A stretch of 64,000 nt of DNA from Streptomyces anulatus. Its GTDB lineage: Bacteria; Actinomycetota; Actinomycetes; Streptomycetales; Streptomycetaceae. Below, one piece after another: positions 55,567 through 63,649 of the stretch (positions within the stretch are counted from its first letter, which is position 1; every line of letters begins with the position of its first letter). The DNA is taken from contig NZ_BMVK01000027.1 of assembly GCF_014650675.1 (NCBI RefSeq), positions 1 to 64,000 on the forward strand, in the 5' to 3' direction. The notes under the pieces were generated by a model. It had not been told where the DNA came from. It ran no database searches and saw only the letters and a list, made by a program, of their open reading frames with translations. The position numbers were made by a program, and so were the translations under genes.

Positions 55567-56018
55567 CACGCCTCCTCGGCGGCGCGCGCCACCAGCTTCA
55601 TCAACGTCGTGACCACCAGTTCACCGGCCTCGTCGTGCACATCCCCGCGGACGTCCAGGATGTCGTTGCCCGCGAGGGACTTGATGCCCTCGATCGTCGA
55701 CGTGACCGTCAGCCGGTCCCCCGCCCGTACCGGACGCACGTACGAGAACTTCTGGTCCCCGTGGACCACCCGGCTGTAGTCCAGGCCCAACTGCGGGTCC
55801 TGCACGACCTCTCCGGCGGCCCGGTAGGTGATCGAGAAGACGAACGTGGGCGGCGCGATCACATCGGCGTGACCGAGCGCACGGGCGGCCTCCGCATCGA
55901 CGTACGCCGGATGGGGGTCGCCCACCGCCTCGGCGAACTCGCGGATCTTCTCCCGGCCGACCTCGTACGCCGGAGTGGGCGGATAGGTCCGCCCCACGAA
56001 GGACTGGTCGAGCGCCAT
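55566..56018 (-). CDS. MaoC-like dehydratase, HadA-type (FAS1-DH region)
   Basis: A 150-residue hot-dog protein from MALDQSFVGRTYPPTPAYEV, preceded by AGGAGGT. It has the N-terminal dehydratase-domain features YEVGREKIREFAEAVGDPHP and APPTFVFSITYRAAGEV, but lacks the Asp-x4-His catalytic motif, as in HadA, the non-catalytic substrate-binding partner. It sits between rpmG and the HadB-like gene. The same order (rpmG-hadA-hadB, near tRNA-Trp-secE-nusG) is known in mycobacteria. Confidence 0.88.
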   Translation of the reverse strand: MALDQSFVGRTYPPTPAYEVGREKIREFAEAVGDPHPAYVDAEAARALGHADVIAPPTFVFSITYRAAGEVVQDPQLGLDYSRVVHGDQKFSYVRPVRAGDRLTVTSTIEGIKSLAGNDILDVRGDVHDEAGELVVTTLMKLVARAAEEA

Positions 56019-56133
56019 GAGCTCGCTACCTCCTGATGAAAGACGAATAAGGGCACGCCCCCGTGCGGGGAACGACCCCATACAACGACACGAGGCCGCC
56101 CCCAGAGGGGACGGCCTCGTGTACGAGCCTGAT

Positions 56134-56298
56134 TCAGCGCGTTTCGCGGTGCGCGGTGTGCGAGTTGCAGCGCGGGCAGTGCTTCTTCATCTCAAGACGG
56201 TCCGGGTTGTTACGCCGGTTCTTCTTGGTGATGTAGTTCCGCTCCTTGCACTCCACGCAGGCCAGCGTGATCTTCGGGCGGACGTCGGTGGCAGCCAC
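56134..56298 (-). CDS. rpmG: 50S ribosomal protein L33
   Basis: A 54-residue L33 starting with GTG, read [20 protein letters not shown]. Two zinc-ligand pairs are seen: Cys14-x2-Cys17 (ACVEC) and Cys42-x2-Cys45 (HCPRCN), so this is the zinc-binding form. It lies about 115 bases upstream of the HadA-like gene and downstream of tRNA-Met. Confidence 0.96.
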
Positions 56299-56386
56299 GT
56301 GAGTGCTCCTTGGACGGACGGTGGACGGATGAACGCATAAAAGGGTAGCCGATCGAAGGACCGACCCAGCAATCGGCTACCGTTAG

Positions 56387-56459
56387 TAGCGGTGACCGGA
56401 CTTGAACCGGTGACACAGCGATTATGAGCCGCTTGCTCTACCGACTGAGCTACACCGCT
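56387..56459 (-). tRNA. tRNA-Met (CAT)
   Basis: The minus strand gives acceptor AGCGGTG/CACCGCT with discriminator A. The anticodon stem AGCGG/TCGCT carries loop CTCATAA (anticodon CAT), and the T loop is GTTCAAGTC. The Watson-Crick first pair of the acceptor stem marks an elongator rather than an initiator tRNA. CCA is not encoded. Confidence 0.93.
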
Positions 56460-56504
56460 TTGATGATGAGTCCCCCCGCCGAAGCGGGGTTTCCCGATCA
56501 CCAG

Positions 56505-56577
56505 AGCCCCAATGCGGAATCGAACCGCAGACCTTCTCCTTACCATGGAGACGCTCTACCGACTGAGCTATTGGGGC
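56505..56577 (-). tRNA. tRNA-Thr (GGT)
   Basis: Acceptor GCCCCAA/TTGGGGC with discriminator T. The anticodon stem TCTCC/GGAGA has loop ATGGTAA (anticodon GGT), and the T arm contains GTTCGATTC. It is 45 bases upstream of tRNA-Met, and both are probably transcribed together with rpmG downstream. Confidence 0.94.
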
Positions 56578-56588
56578 GAGCGATGAAG

Positions 56589-56618
56589 ACATTACACGGT
56601 CCCCCGCCGGTTGCCCAA
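56589..56618 (-). promoter_or_regulatory. candidate promoter for tRNA-Thr/tRNA-Met/rpmG
   Basis: On the minus strand TTGGGC (56613-56618) and TAATGT (56589-56594) are 18 bases apart and lie 12 bases upstream of the tRNA-Thr 5' end. This is the expected distance for a stable-RNA promoter. Confidence 0.5.
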
Positions 56619-56832
56619 ATCCGTTTGTGCCGCACTCTCCGGCCCCCCGTCCGGGGCCGCCCACACCCCCTGATCAGGCCTTGATCCAGGCCGCGCCCGA
56701 CTCCGGAACGGGCCCGGCCGGCGACCGGCGCAGGCGCACCGGTACGACTATTCCGCTCCTCCCGGACGCCGCCCCCGCACGCCCCTAGGGTGTGGTCACT
56801 CCGTGTGATCTTGCACCCCTCCCAGGAGCGCG

Positions 56833-58128
56833 ATGCCTGACAGCCAGCCACGGCGGCCCGACGACAACGCGCCCGACAGCGCCGACGCAGCCACCACCGC
56901 CGACCACCCCGCCCTCGTCCTCGGCGGCGCCCGTCTCGCCGACGGCCGAACCGTCGACGTACGCCTGAGCGGCAGCCGGATCGAGGCCGTCGGCACCGCG
57001 GGCAGCCTCTCCGCCCGCGGCCCCCGTATCGACCTCCGCGGCTATCTCCTGCTCCCCGCCCCGGCCGAACCCCACGCCCACAGCGACACCGCCCTCACCG
57101 CCGACAGCGCGGGCCCCGACAGCCCCGGCCCCGCCTCCCACCGCACCGAGGACATCCAGCGCCGCGCCACCGAGGCCGCCCTCCTCCAGCTCGGCCACGG
57201 CGCCACCGCCCTGCGCACCCACGTCCGCGTCGGCGACGTCCAGGGCCTCGCCCCGCTCGAAGCCGTCCTGCAGACCCGGCGCGCCCTGCGCGGCCTCGCC
57301 GACGTCATGCCCGTCGCGGTCCCCCGGCTCCTCACCGGCATCGCCGGAGCGGACAGCCTCGCGATGCTCAGGGACGCGGTGAAGATGGGCGCGGCCGTCG
57401 TCGGCGGCTGCCCCGACCTCGACCCCGACCCCACGGGCTACACCCAAGCCGTCCTGGAGATCGCCGCCGAGCACGGCTGCCCCGTGGACCTGCACACCGA
57501 TGGCGACGACCCCGCCCGGCTGGCCCGGCTCACCGCGATGGCCGCCGGCCTGCGCCCCGGCGTCACCCTCGGCCCCTGCGGCGGCCTGGCCCACCTGCCC
57601 CTGGACGCCGCGGCCCGTGCCGCCGACCGGCTCGCCGCCGCCGGGATCACCGTGGTCTGCCTGCCCCAGGGCGGCTGCGCCGGCGCGGAGCGCCGTACGA
57701 CCGCCCCCGTACGCCTGCTGCGCTCCGCCGGGGTGCGCGTCGCGGCGGGCAGCGGTGCGCTGCGGGACACGGCCAACCCCGTCGGTCGCGGCGATCCGCT
57801 CGAAGCCGCCTACCTCCTCGCCTCCCAGGCAGGGCTACGCGCCGAACAGGCGTACGGCCTGGTCTCCACGACCGCACGCGCGGCCCTCGGCCTTCCCGAC
57901 GTGCGCGTCGAGGCGGGCTTCCCCGCCGAACTCCTCGCCGTACGCGGCGAACGGCTCTCCGCGGTGCTCTCCCTCGCCTACAGCCGCATCGTCATCCACG
58001 GCGGCCGGGTCGTCGCCCGTACCAGCGCCGTGCGCGAGTACTGCGACTCCGATGCCGACGCCGCCACGGGGCTCGGCGGACTCCCGCGCCAGGGGCGGCC
58101 CGACCCCGGCGCCGGGCCGAGGAACTGA
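56833..58128 (+). CDS. amidohydrolase-superfamily protein (cytosine-deaminase-like)
   Basis: A 431-residue protein, ATG with AGGAG upstream. After a polar N-terminus, the beta-sandwich segment ALVLGGARLADGRTVDVRLS leads to the TIM barrel. Metal ligands HAH are at 81-83 (AEPHAHSDTALT), with further His at 130 (LRTHVRV), 221 (VDLHTDGDD) and 254 (GGLAHLP). Where CodA-type enzymes have a catalytic Asp (GSDN), this protein has AGSGALRD with Gly at 308. The His221-x2-Glu motif is also altered to Asp. It may have changed chemistry or be non-catalytic. Confidence 0.82.
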   Translation: MPDSQPRRPDDNAPDSADAATTADHPALVLGGARLADGRTVDVRLSGSRIEAVGTAGSLSARGPRIDLRGYLLLPAPAEPHAHSDTALTADSAGPDSPGPASHRTEDIQRRATEAALLQLGHGATALRTHVRVGDVQGLAPLEAVLQTRRALRGLADVMPVAVPRLLTGIAGADSLAMLRDAVKMGAAVVGGCPDLDPDPTGYTQAVLEIAAEHGCPVDLHTDGDDPARLARLTAMAAGLRPGVTLGPCGGLAHLPLDAAARAADRLAAAGITVVCLPQGGCAGAERRTTAPVRLLRSAGVRVAAGSGALRDTANPVGRGDPLEAAYLLASQAGLRAEQAYGLVSTTARAALGLPDVRVEAGFPAELLAVRGERLSAVLSLAYSRIVIHGGRVVARTSAVREYCDSDADAATGLGGLPRQGRPDPGAGPRN

Positions 58129-58162
58129 GCGCGACCAGGTCCCCGGGCGTACGGTCGGTGGT

Positions 58163-58819
58163 ATGCGCATTGTCATCGCAGGTGGACACGGACAGATCGC
58201 ACTGCGGCTGGAGCGGCTGCTCGCCGCACGCGGGGATGAAGCCGTAGGGATCATCCGTAACCCCCAACAGAGTCAGGACCTGACCGAAGCCGGCGCCCAA
58301 CCCGCCGTGCTGGACCTCGAATCGGCCACCGTGGAGCAGACCGCGGAGGTGCTGCGCGGCGCGGACGCGGCCGTCTTCGCCGCGGGCGCCGGGCCGAACA
58401 GCGGTGTCGCCCGGAAGGACACCGTCGACCGCGACGCGGCCGTGCTGTTCGCCGACGCGGCCGAGGCGGCGGGCGTCCGCCGCTACCTCGTCGTCTCCTC
58501 GATGGGCGCCGACCCCGACCACCCCGGCGACGAGGTCTTCGACGTGTACCTGCGGGCCAAGGGCGCCGCCGACGCCGACGTACGCTCCCGCACCGCGCTG
58601 GACTGGACGATCCTGCGTCCCGGCATGCTGACCAACGACGCGGGCACCGGGCAGGTCCTGCTGGCCGCCTCCACGGGTCGCGGCCCGATCCCCCGCGACG
58701 ACGTGGCGGCCACGCTCCTGGAGCTGCTGGACACCCCGGCGACGGCGGGCCTCACCCTCGAAGCGATCTCCGGGAACGTGCCGGTGACGGTGGCCGTGAA
58801 GGACGTCGCCGGCAACTGA
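58163..58819 (+). CDS. NAD(P)-binding atypical SDR (SDR_a5-like)
   Basis: A 218-residue Rossmann protein starting MRIVIAGGHGQIALRLERLL, with the motif GGHGQIA at 7-13. Further family marks are AVFAAGAGPNSG, RYLVVSSMGAD and TILRPGMLTNDAGTGQV. It lacks the classical Tyr-x3-Lys pair. Similar proteins are widespread in Gram-positive bacteria and mostly uncharacterised. It starts 35 bases after the amidohydrolase gene, so the two may be cotranscribed. Confidence 0.88.
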   Translation: MRIVIAGGHGQIALRLERLLAARGDEAVGIIRNPQQSQDLTEAGAQPAVLDLESATVEQTAEVLRGADAAVFAAGAGPNSGVARKDTVDRDAAVLFADAAEAAGVRRYLVVSSMGADPDHPGDEVFDVYLRAKGAADADVRSRTALDWTILRPGMLTNDAGTGQVLLAASTGRGPIPRDDVAATLLELLDTPATAGLTLEAISGNVPVTVAVKDVAGN

Positions 58820-58849
58820 TCCGCAGCGGATTCCCGCCCGGACAACGAG

Positions 58850-58885
58850 GAAGCCCCCGACCGGAAGAATCCGGTCGGGGGCTTC
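58850..58885 (+). terminator. terminator after the SDR gene
   Basis: A perfect 15-bp stem (GAAGCCCCCGACCGG with its complement) has a six-base AAGAAT loop, 31 bases after the stop. Confidence 0.85.
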
Positions 58886-58892
58886 GTTCGCG

Positions 58893-58937
58893 TGGCGGCG
58901 CCAGGGTTCGAACCTGGGTAGGCTGAGCCACACCGCC
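58893..58937 (-). pseudogene. tRNA-like remnant without anticodon arm
   Basis: The minus strand has a complete acceptor stem (GGCGGTG paired with CGCCGCC, discriminator A) and a perfect T arm (CCAGG-TTCGAAC-CCTGG). A piece of D arm (GCTCAG) remains, but the anticodon arm is missing, leaving only 45 bases. It cannot be a functional decoding tRNA. It may be a deletion product of a tRNA gene or a scar of an integrative element that uses tRNA 3' ends as attachment sites. Confidence 0.65.
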
Positions 58938-59099
58938 TCGAACGACGCGTTGGATCTCGTGGTGAGCTCCTTGGCGACGACGTAAACGATACCTGATGGC
59001 CAGGGGTGCTCCGCCACCTGATTGATCAGCGGCCGGAGGGGGCGGCGGTAGCTAGGCTTGCGCTGTATCCCCAGCATTCGACGCAAGGAGCCACACGTC

Positions 59100-59588
59100 A
59101 TGGCCGACTCCAGTTTCGACATCGTCTCGAAGGTCGAGCGGCAGGAGGTCGACAACGCCCTCAACCAGGCCGCCAAGGAGATCTCCCAGCGTTACGACTT
59201 CAAGGGCACGGGCGCCTCGATCTCGTGGTCGGGCGAGAAGATTCTGATGGAGGCGAACGGCGAGGAGCGCGTCAAGGCCATCCTCGACATCTTCCAGTCC
59301 AAGCTGATCAAGCGCGGCATCTCGCTGAAGTCGCTGGACGCGGGCGAGCCGCAGCTCTCCGGCAAGGAGTACAAGATCTTCGCCACGATCGAGGAAGGCA
59401 TCTCCCAGGACAACGCCAAGAAGGTGGCGAAGATCATCCGCGACGAGGGCCCGAAGGGCGTCAAGGCGCAGGTCCAGGGTGACGAGCTGCGGGTCAGCTC
59501 GAAGAGCCGGGACGACCTGCAGGCCGTGCAGGCGCTGCTGAAGGGCCAGGACTTCGAGTTCGCGGTGCAGTTCGTGAACTACCGGTGA
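59100..59588 (+). CDS. YajQ-family nucleotide-binding protein
   Basis: A 162-residue protein starting MADSSFDIVSKVERQEVDNA, with ISQRYDFKGTGASISWSGEK and DEGPKGVKAQVQGDELRVSS. It matches the YajQ (UPF0234) family, two ferredoxin-like domains that bind nucleotides and, in Xanthomonas, cyclic di-GMP. The start ATG follows an AAGGAG about 12 bases upstream; a longer frame with a GTG 14 codons upstream is unlikely. It stands alone on the plus strand. Confidence 0.92.
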   Translation: MADSSFDIVSKVERQEVDNALNQAAKEISQRYDFKGTGASISWSGEKILMEANGEERVKAILDIFQSKLIKRGISLKSLDAGEPQLSGKEYKIFATIEEGISQDNAKKVAKIIRDEGPKGVKAQVQGDELRVSSKSRDDLQAVQALLKGQDFEFAVQFVNYR

Positions 59589-59626
59589 TCAACCGCTTCG
59601 ATCCGTACGGGCGTTGCCGGATCGCT

Positions 59627-59656
59627 TGAGCCGAACCGGGCTGAGCCGAACCGGGC
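59627..59656 (+). repeat. two tandem 15-bp repeats downstream of yajQ
   Basis: The unit TGAGCCGAACCGGGC occurs twice without a spacer, followed by a decayed third piece (TGAACTGAGC). It lies in the 232-base gap before ogt. It may be a slippage product; a regulatory role is not indicated. Confidence 0.8.
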
Positions 59657-59820
59657 TGAACTGAGCTGAGCACGACGGGGGCACACCGCCGAGGCCGACC
59701 TCGACGGCGTGCCTTTTCGTGCGTCCGGCCCGGGGGTGCGGGTGCGATGTCCGAATACCGCCGGTGGGGGTGCGGTGAGCGGGCGCAGACTGGCCGTACC
59801 GACCGGGGAAGTGAGAAGGC

Positions 59821-60345
59821 ATGACGACGACGGTGTACGCGCGGGTGGAGAGCCCGCTGGGCGAGTTGCTGCTGGTCGGCGAGGTAGTGGCGGACGGGCC
59901 GGACGCGGCCGGGGTGGCCGGGGTCCGGCTGCGCTCGTTGTCGATGCCCGGCCAGAAGGGCGGCGCGGTCGTCCAGGACGGCTGGCGGCACGCACCCGAG
60001 GCGTTCGCGGAGGTCGCCCGGCAGCTGAAGGCGTACTTCGCGGGGCGCTCGACGCGGATCGACGTGCCGTTGGCGGAGGGCGCGGGCACGGAGTTCCAGC
60101 GGCGGGTCTGGGCGGCGCTGGAGTCGATCCCGTACGGGAGCACGGTGTCGTACGGGGAGATCGCGGCGCGGGTCGGGGCCTCGGGCGCGGGGGTGCGGGC
60201 GGTGGGCACGGCGATCGGTCGCAATCCGCTGCTGGTCGTGCGGCCGTGCCACCGGGTGATCGGGGCGGACGGGGCGCTGCGGGGGTACGCGGGCGGGCTG
60301 GAGCGGAAGAAGCTGCTCCTGGGGATCGAGGGCGGGGCGGGCTGA
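59821..60345 (+). CDS. ogt: methylated-DNA-protein-cysteine methyltransferase
   Basis: A 174-residue suicide repair protein that transfers methyl groups from O6-methylguanine to its own cysteine. The acceptor is Cys143 in VVRPCHRVIGADG. The DNA-binding helix segment PYGSTVSYGEIAARVG is present. It starts MTTTVYARVESPLGELLLVG and is followed three bases later by an AlkB gene, so the two repair functions are coexpressed. Confidence 0.95.
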   Translation: MTTTVYARVESPLGELLLVGEVVADGPDAAGVAGVRLRSLSMPGQKGGAVVQDGWRHAPEAFAEVARQLKAYFAGRSTRIDVPLAEGAGTEFQRRVWAALESIPYGSTVSYGEIAARVGASGAGVRAVGTAIGRNPLLVVRPCHRVIGADGALRGYAGGLERKKLLLGIEGGAG

Positions 60346-60348
60346 GCC

Positions 60349-61044
60349 GTGGCGCCAGAGCTCCCACCGTCCTCGGACGGCCTGTTCCGGCGACCGCGGA
60401 GGGTGGTCGCGCCGGGGGCCGTCCATGTGCCGGAGTGGCTGCCGGTGGAGCGGCGGGCGGAGTTGGTGGCGGCGTGCCGTCGGTGGGCGTGGGGACCGGT
60501 CCCGTTGCGGCACACGGTGCTGCCGGGCGGTGGGGTGATGTCGGTGCGGACGGTGTGCCTGGGGTGGCACTGGCAGCCGTACCGGTACGCGCGTACGGCC
60601 GACGACGTGAACGGCGCCCGGGTGGCCGCGTTCCCGGACTGGCTGGGCGATCTGGGGCGGGCGGCGGTGGCCGAGGCGTACGGGGACGAGGGTGCGGCGG
60701 AGGCGTTCGCGCCGGACACCGCGCTGATCAACTTCTACGACGCCACCGCGCGGATGGGCATGCACCAGGACAAGGAGGAGCGGTCGAGCGCTCCTGTGGT
60801 GTCGTTGAGCATCGGGGCGAGGTGCGTGTTCCGCTTCGGGAACGCGGAGGGACGCGGGCGGCCCTACACGGATGTGGAGTTGGCGTCCGGGGATCTGTTC
60901 GTCTTCGGCGGGCCGTCGCGTTTCGCGTTCCACGGGGTGCCGAAGGTGTACGCGGGACCGGCCGACCCGGCCGCGGGGCTGCGGGCCGGCCGGTTGAACC
61001 TGACGTTGCGGGAGACCGGGATGACGTCACGGGATGGGCGGTAG
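60349..61044 (+). CDS. alkB: AlkB-type DNA oxidative demethylase
   Basis: A 231-residue 2-oxoglutarate/Fe(II) dioxygenase that repairs 1-methyladenine and 3-methylcytosine. It starts with GTG three bases after the ogt stop. The iron ligands are His139 and Asp141 (GMHQDKEE) and His195 (RFAFHGVPK); the 2-oxoglutarate anchor Arg221 is in LNLTLRETG. The substrate-contacting INFYDATARMG matches E. coli AlkB. The ogt-alkB pairing fits an alkylation-damage operon. Confidence 0.95.
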   Translation: MAPELPPSSDGLFRRPRRVVAPGAVHVPEWLPVERRAELVAACRRWAWGPVPLRHTVLPGGGVMSVRTVCLGWHWQPYRYARTADDVNGARVAAFPDWLGDLGRAAVAEAYGDEGAAEAFAPDTALINFYDATARMGMHQDKEERSSAPVVSLSIGARCVFRFGNAEGRGRPYTDVELASGDLFVFGGPSRFAFHGVPKVYAGPADPAAGLRAGRLNLTLRETGMTSRDGR

Positions 61045-61126
61045 GCCGGTGCGTGCCGGCCGTTCGCGGGTCCCGGTGTCCGTCCCGGGGCAGCCGTGTT
61101 CGCGGGTCCCTGTGTCCGCCCCCGGG

Positions 61127-61399
61127 TCAGCGGCGTTCGCGGGAGTTGCCGAACAGCAGCCGGTAGGCGATGAGCAGGACCAGCGAACCGGCGATGGCGG
61201 CGATCCAGGTCGCGGTGTCGTAGAAGTCGTTGCTGATGGGGCGGTCGAGGAACTGGCTGGAGAGCCAGCCTCCGACGAAGGCCCCGGCGATGCCGATGAG
61301 GGTGGTGCCGATGATGCCGCCCGGGTCGCGTCCCGGGAGGAGGATTTTGGCTATGACTCCGGCGAGCAGCCCGAGAATGATCCAACTGATGATGCCCAT
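61127..61399 (-). CDS. GlsB/YeaQ/YmgE-family membrane protein
   Basis: A 90-residue integral membrane protein, formerly called transglycosylase-associated. It starts MGIISWIILGLLAGVIAKIL, followed by the family motif PGRDPGGIIGTTLIGIAGAF and WIAAIAGSLVLLIAYRLLFG. It has three membrane segments with Gly-rich packing. The function is unknown; relatives are stress-induced in other bacteria. A longer in-frame upstream extension is polar and not supported. Confidence 0.9.
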   Translation of the reverse strand: MGIISWIILGLLAGVIAKILLPGRDPGGIIGTTLIGIAGAFVGGWLSSQFLDRPISNDFYDTATWIAAIAGSLVLLIAYRLLFGNSRERR

Positions 61400-61521
61400 G
61401 TGGCTGCACCTACCCCTTGCTTCGTCTTGAAACCCAAGACGTCGCGGGCCTGCGTTCGGTTGCCCGGGGCGAGTTCGCCGGGGTCGGGGCGGACGCCCCG
61501 GCCGGTGGGCGGCGGGGCGGG

Positions 61522-61914
61522 CTACCGGGTGGCGAAGGGCTGGTCCGTGCGGACGATCTCCTTGCCGAAGGGCATGAGGGAGACCGGGATCAGCTTGAAG
61601 TTGGCGATGCCCAGGGGGATGCCGATGATCGTGATGCACAGCGCGATGCCGGTGGTGATGTGGCCGAGGGCGAGCCACCATCCGGCGAGGACCAGCCAGA
61701 GGACGTTCCCCACGCACGAGGGCGAGCCCGCGTCCCGGCGGTCGACGACCGTGTAGCCGAACGGCCAGAGGGCGTAGACGCCGATTCTGAAGGCGGCGAG
61801 CCCGAAGGGGATGCCGATGATGGTGATGCAGAGCAGGAGGCCCGCGACCAGGTAGCCGAGGAACATCCAGAATCCGCAGAGGATCAGCCAGATGACGTTC
61901 AGGATGGTTTTCAC
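61522..61914 (-). CDS. YccF-domain membrane protein
   Basis: A 130-residue membrane protein made of two similar YccF halves: NVIWLILCGFWMFLGYLVAG...CITIIGIPFG and NVLWLVLAGWWLALGHITTG...CITIIGIPLG. It starts with GTG and overlaps the htpX stop by GTGA, so it is translationally coupled to the protease. The function is unknown. The coupling to HtpX suggests a role in membrane stress (inference). Confidence 0.92.
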   Translation of the reverse strand: MKTILNVIWLILCGFWMFLGYLVAGLLLCITIIGIPFGLAAFRIGVYALWPFGYTVVDRRDAGSPSCVGNVLWLVLAGWWLALGHITTGIALCITIIGIPLGIANFKLIPVSLMPFGKEIVRTDQPFATR

Positions 61915-62774
61915 GGGCGATGACCTGCCATCTGTTCTAGTCGGGCGATCCGCTCCGCCATCGGCGGGTGGGTGGAGAACATTCTCGCCGTCCCCCGACC
62001 GGGGCGGAAGGGATTCGCGATCATCATGTGGCTCGCGGTCTCGATCCTGGGCTCGGGCGGCAGCGGGAGCTGTTTCGTTCCTGCGTCGAGCTTGCGCAGG
62101 GCACTGGCGAGAGCCAGCGGATCGCCGGTGAGCTGGGCCCCGGAGGCGTCGGCCTCGTACTCCCGGGAGCGGCTGACGGCGAGCTGGATGACGGATGCGG
62201 CGAGCGGCCCCAGGATCATGATCAGGAGCATGCCGAGGAGGCCGGGCCCCTCGTCGTCGTTGGAGCGGCCCACCGGGATGAGCCAGGCGAAGTTGACCAG
62301 GAACATCACGACGGAGGCGAGGGCTCCGGCGACGGACGAGATCAGGATGTCCCGGTTGTAGACATGGCTGAGCTCGTGGCCGAGGACGCCGCGCAGCTCG
62401 CGTTCGTCGAGGATCTGGAGGATGCCCTCGGTGCAGCAGACCGCGGCGTTGCGCGGGTTGCGGCCGGTGGCGAACGCGTTGGGCGCCTGCGTCGGGGAGA
62501 TGTAGAGGCGCGGCATGGGCTGGCGGGCCGCCGTGGAGAGCTCGCGGACGATGCGGTAGAGCTGCGGCGCCTCGAACTCGCTGACGGGCCGGGCGCGCAT
62601 GGCCCGCAGGGCGAGCTTGTCGCTGTTCCAGTACGCGTAGGCGTTGGTGCCGACGGCTACCAGGAGCGCGACGACGAGGCCCGTACGTCCGAAGAAACTG
62701 CCGATGACGATGATGAGTGCGGACAGTCCCCCGAGGAGTACGGCGGTCTTCAGCCCGTTGTGCCGGCGGTGCAC
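61911..62774 (-). CDS. htpX: membrane zinc metalloprotease HtpX
   Basis: A 287-residue membrane-bound protease of family M48 that degrades misfolded membrane proteins. I chose the GTG at 62772-62774 because GGAGGG lies eight bases upstream; an earlier in-frame start would add a His/Gly-rich 18 residues. Two membrane helices (AVLLGGLSALIIVIGSFFG and VVALLVAVGTNAYAYW) precede the zinc site GVLGHELSHVYNRD (HELSH at 133-137). Two more follow (VAGALASVVMFLVNFAWL and LGMLLIMILGPLAASVIQL), then the third ligand Glu in SREYEADA. Confidence 0.95.
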   Translation of the reverse strand: MHRRHNGLKTAVLLGGLSALIIVIGSFFGRTGLVVALLVAVGTNAYAYWNSDKLALRAMRARPVSEFEAPQLYRIVRELSTAARQPMPRLYISPTQAPNAFATGRNPRNAAVCCTEGILQILDERELRGVLGHELSHVYNRDILISSVAGALASVVMFLVNFAWLIPVGRSNDDEGPGLLGMLLIMILGPLAASVIQLAVSRSREYEADASGAQLTGDPLALASALRKLDAGTKQLPLPPEPRIETASHMMIANPFRPGRGTARMFSTHPPMAERIARLEQMAGHRP

Positions 62775-63064
62775 GGTACGCCCTCCAAGTGGTGCAGCAG
62801 GGGAACCCTTTGCGTGGTGGTGCTCCACTCCCCAGTGGAGCCTCCTGTACTGGTCAACGCCAGGCGAGAGGAGCTAGTTCCCTTGTGCGTGCGGCCGGAG
62901 GGCGGGGGCTGTGCCGCGTGTTCACGCCGGTCGGGCGCCCGGCCCCGTACGGAGTGGCGCTGGGCCGTACGGGTGGCCGGGGTTCCTCGTGGTGCGACGG
63001 TCCTGCGGGTGTGCGTGCGTCGCCGCGCGGTCGGTGCCGCCGCGCGATCGGTGCTGCTGTGCGG

Positions 63065-63532
63065 TCAGTGCTGCTGTGCGGGGAGCTTGACGAGGGAGAG
63101 TGCCTCGGGGTCGGGCTCGACCTCGCTCGTGCAGTGGCCGCAGCGGGAGGCGATGGCGGGGATCTCGCTGAAGCAGCGCGGGCAGTCGCGGAGGGCGGCC
63201 TTGATGTCGACGGCCTCCTCTTCCTGCTCCTTGGTGAAGCGGTTCTGCACCTTGGCCATGGGGACCACGACGCAGAAGTAGAGGACCGCGGCGGTGATCA
63301 GGAAGGCGATCGCGGCGGCGATGAAGAGTCCGTAGGGGAACACGACTCCGTCGACCTCGTAGGAGGCCTTGCTGAAGTCTCCGGTGCCGCGGGTGGCGAG
63401 GCCGATCAGCGGCGTGATGAAGGCGTTGCTGAAGCCCGTGACGACGGCGGTGAAGGCGGCCCCGACAGCGAGACCGATCGCCATCGAGATGACGTTCCCG
63501 CGCAGGATGAAGTCCTTGAACCCGTTCAGCAC
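63065..63532 (-). CDS. mscL: large-conductance mechanosensitive channel with C-terminal zinc ribbon
   Basis: A 155-residue channel that opens on hypo-osmotic shock. The N-terminal FKDFILRGNVISMAIGLAVG and the TM1 pore helix GAAFTAVVTGFSNAFITPLI match MscL. TM2 is GLFIAAAIAFLITAAVLYF. The cytoplasmic helix is followed by Cys117-x2-Cys120 and Cys131-x2-Cys134 (DCPRC...RCGHC), a rubredoxin-like zinc ribbon absent from E. coli MscL. It stands alone, with ordinary spacers of about 100-290 bases on each side. Confidence 0.95.
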   Translation of the reverse strand: MLNGFKDFILRGNVISMAIGLAVGAAFTAVVTGFSNAFITPLIGLATRGTGDFSKASYEVDGVVFPYGLFIAAAIAFLITAAVLYFCVVVPMAKVQNRFTKEQEEEAVDIKAALRDCPRCFSEIPAIASRCGHCTSEVEPDPEALSLVKLPAQQH

Positions 63533-63649
63533 TGCTGTCTCTTTCCTCTTGCTCCCGGCACGTCCACGCCGATTACGTGACGTATGCAGCCAAGACCATG
63601 CCCTGTGGCGTGGGCCGTGGGCAAACCGATCTTGCGGGGCCGGGAGGCC

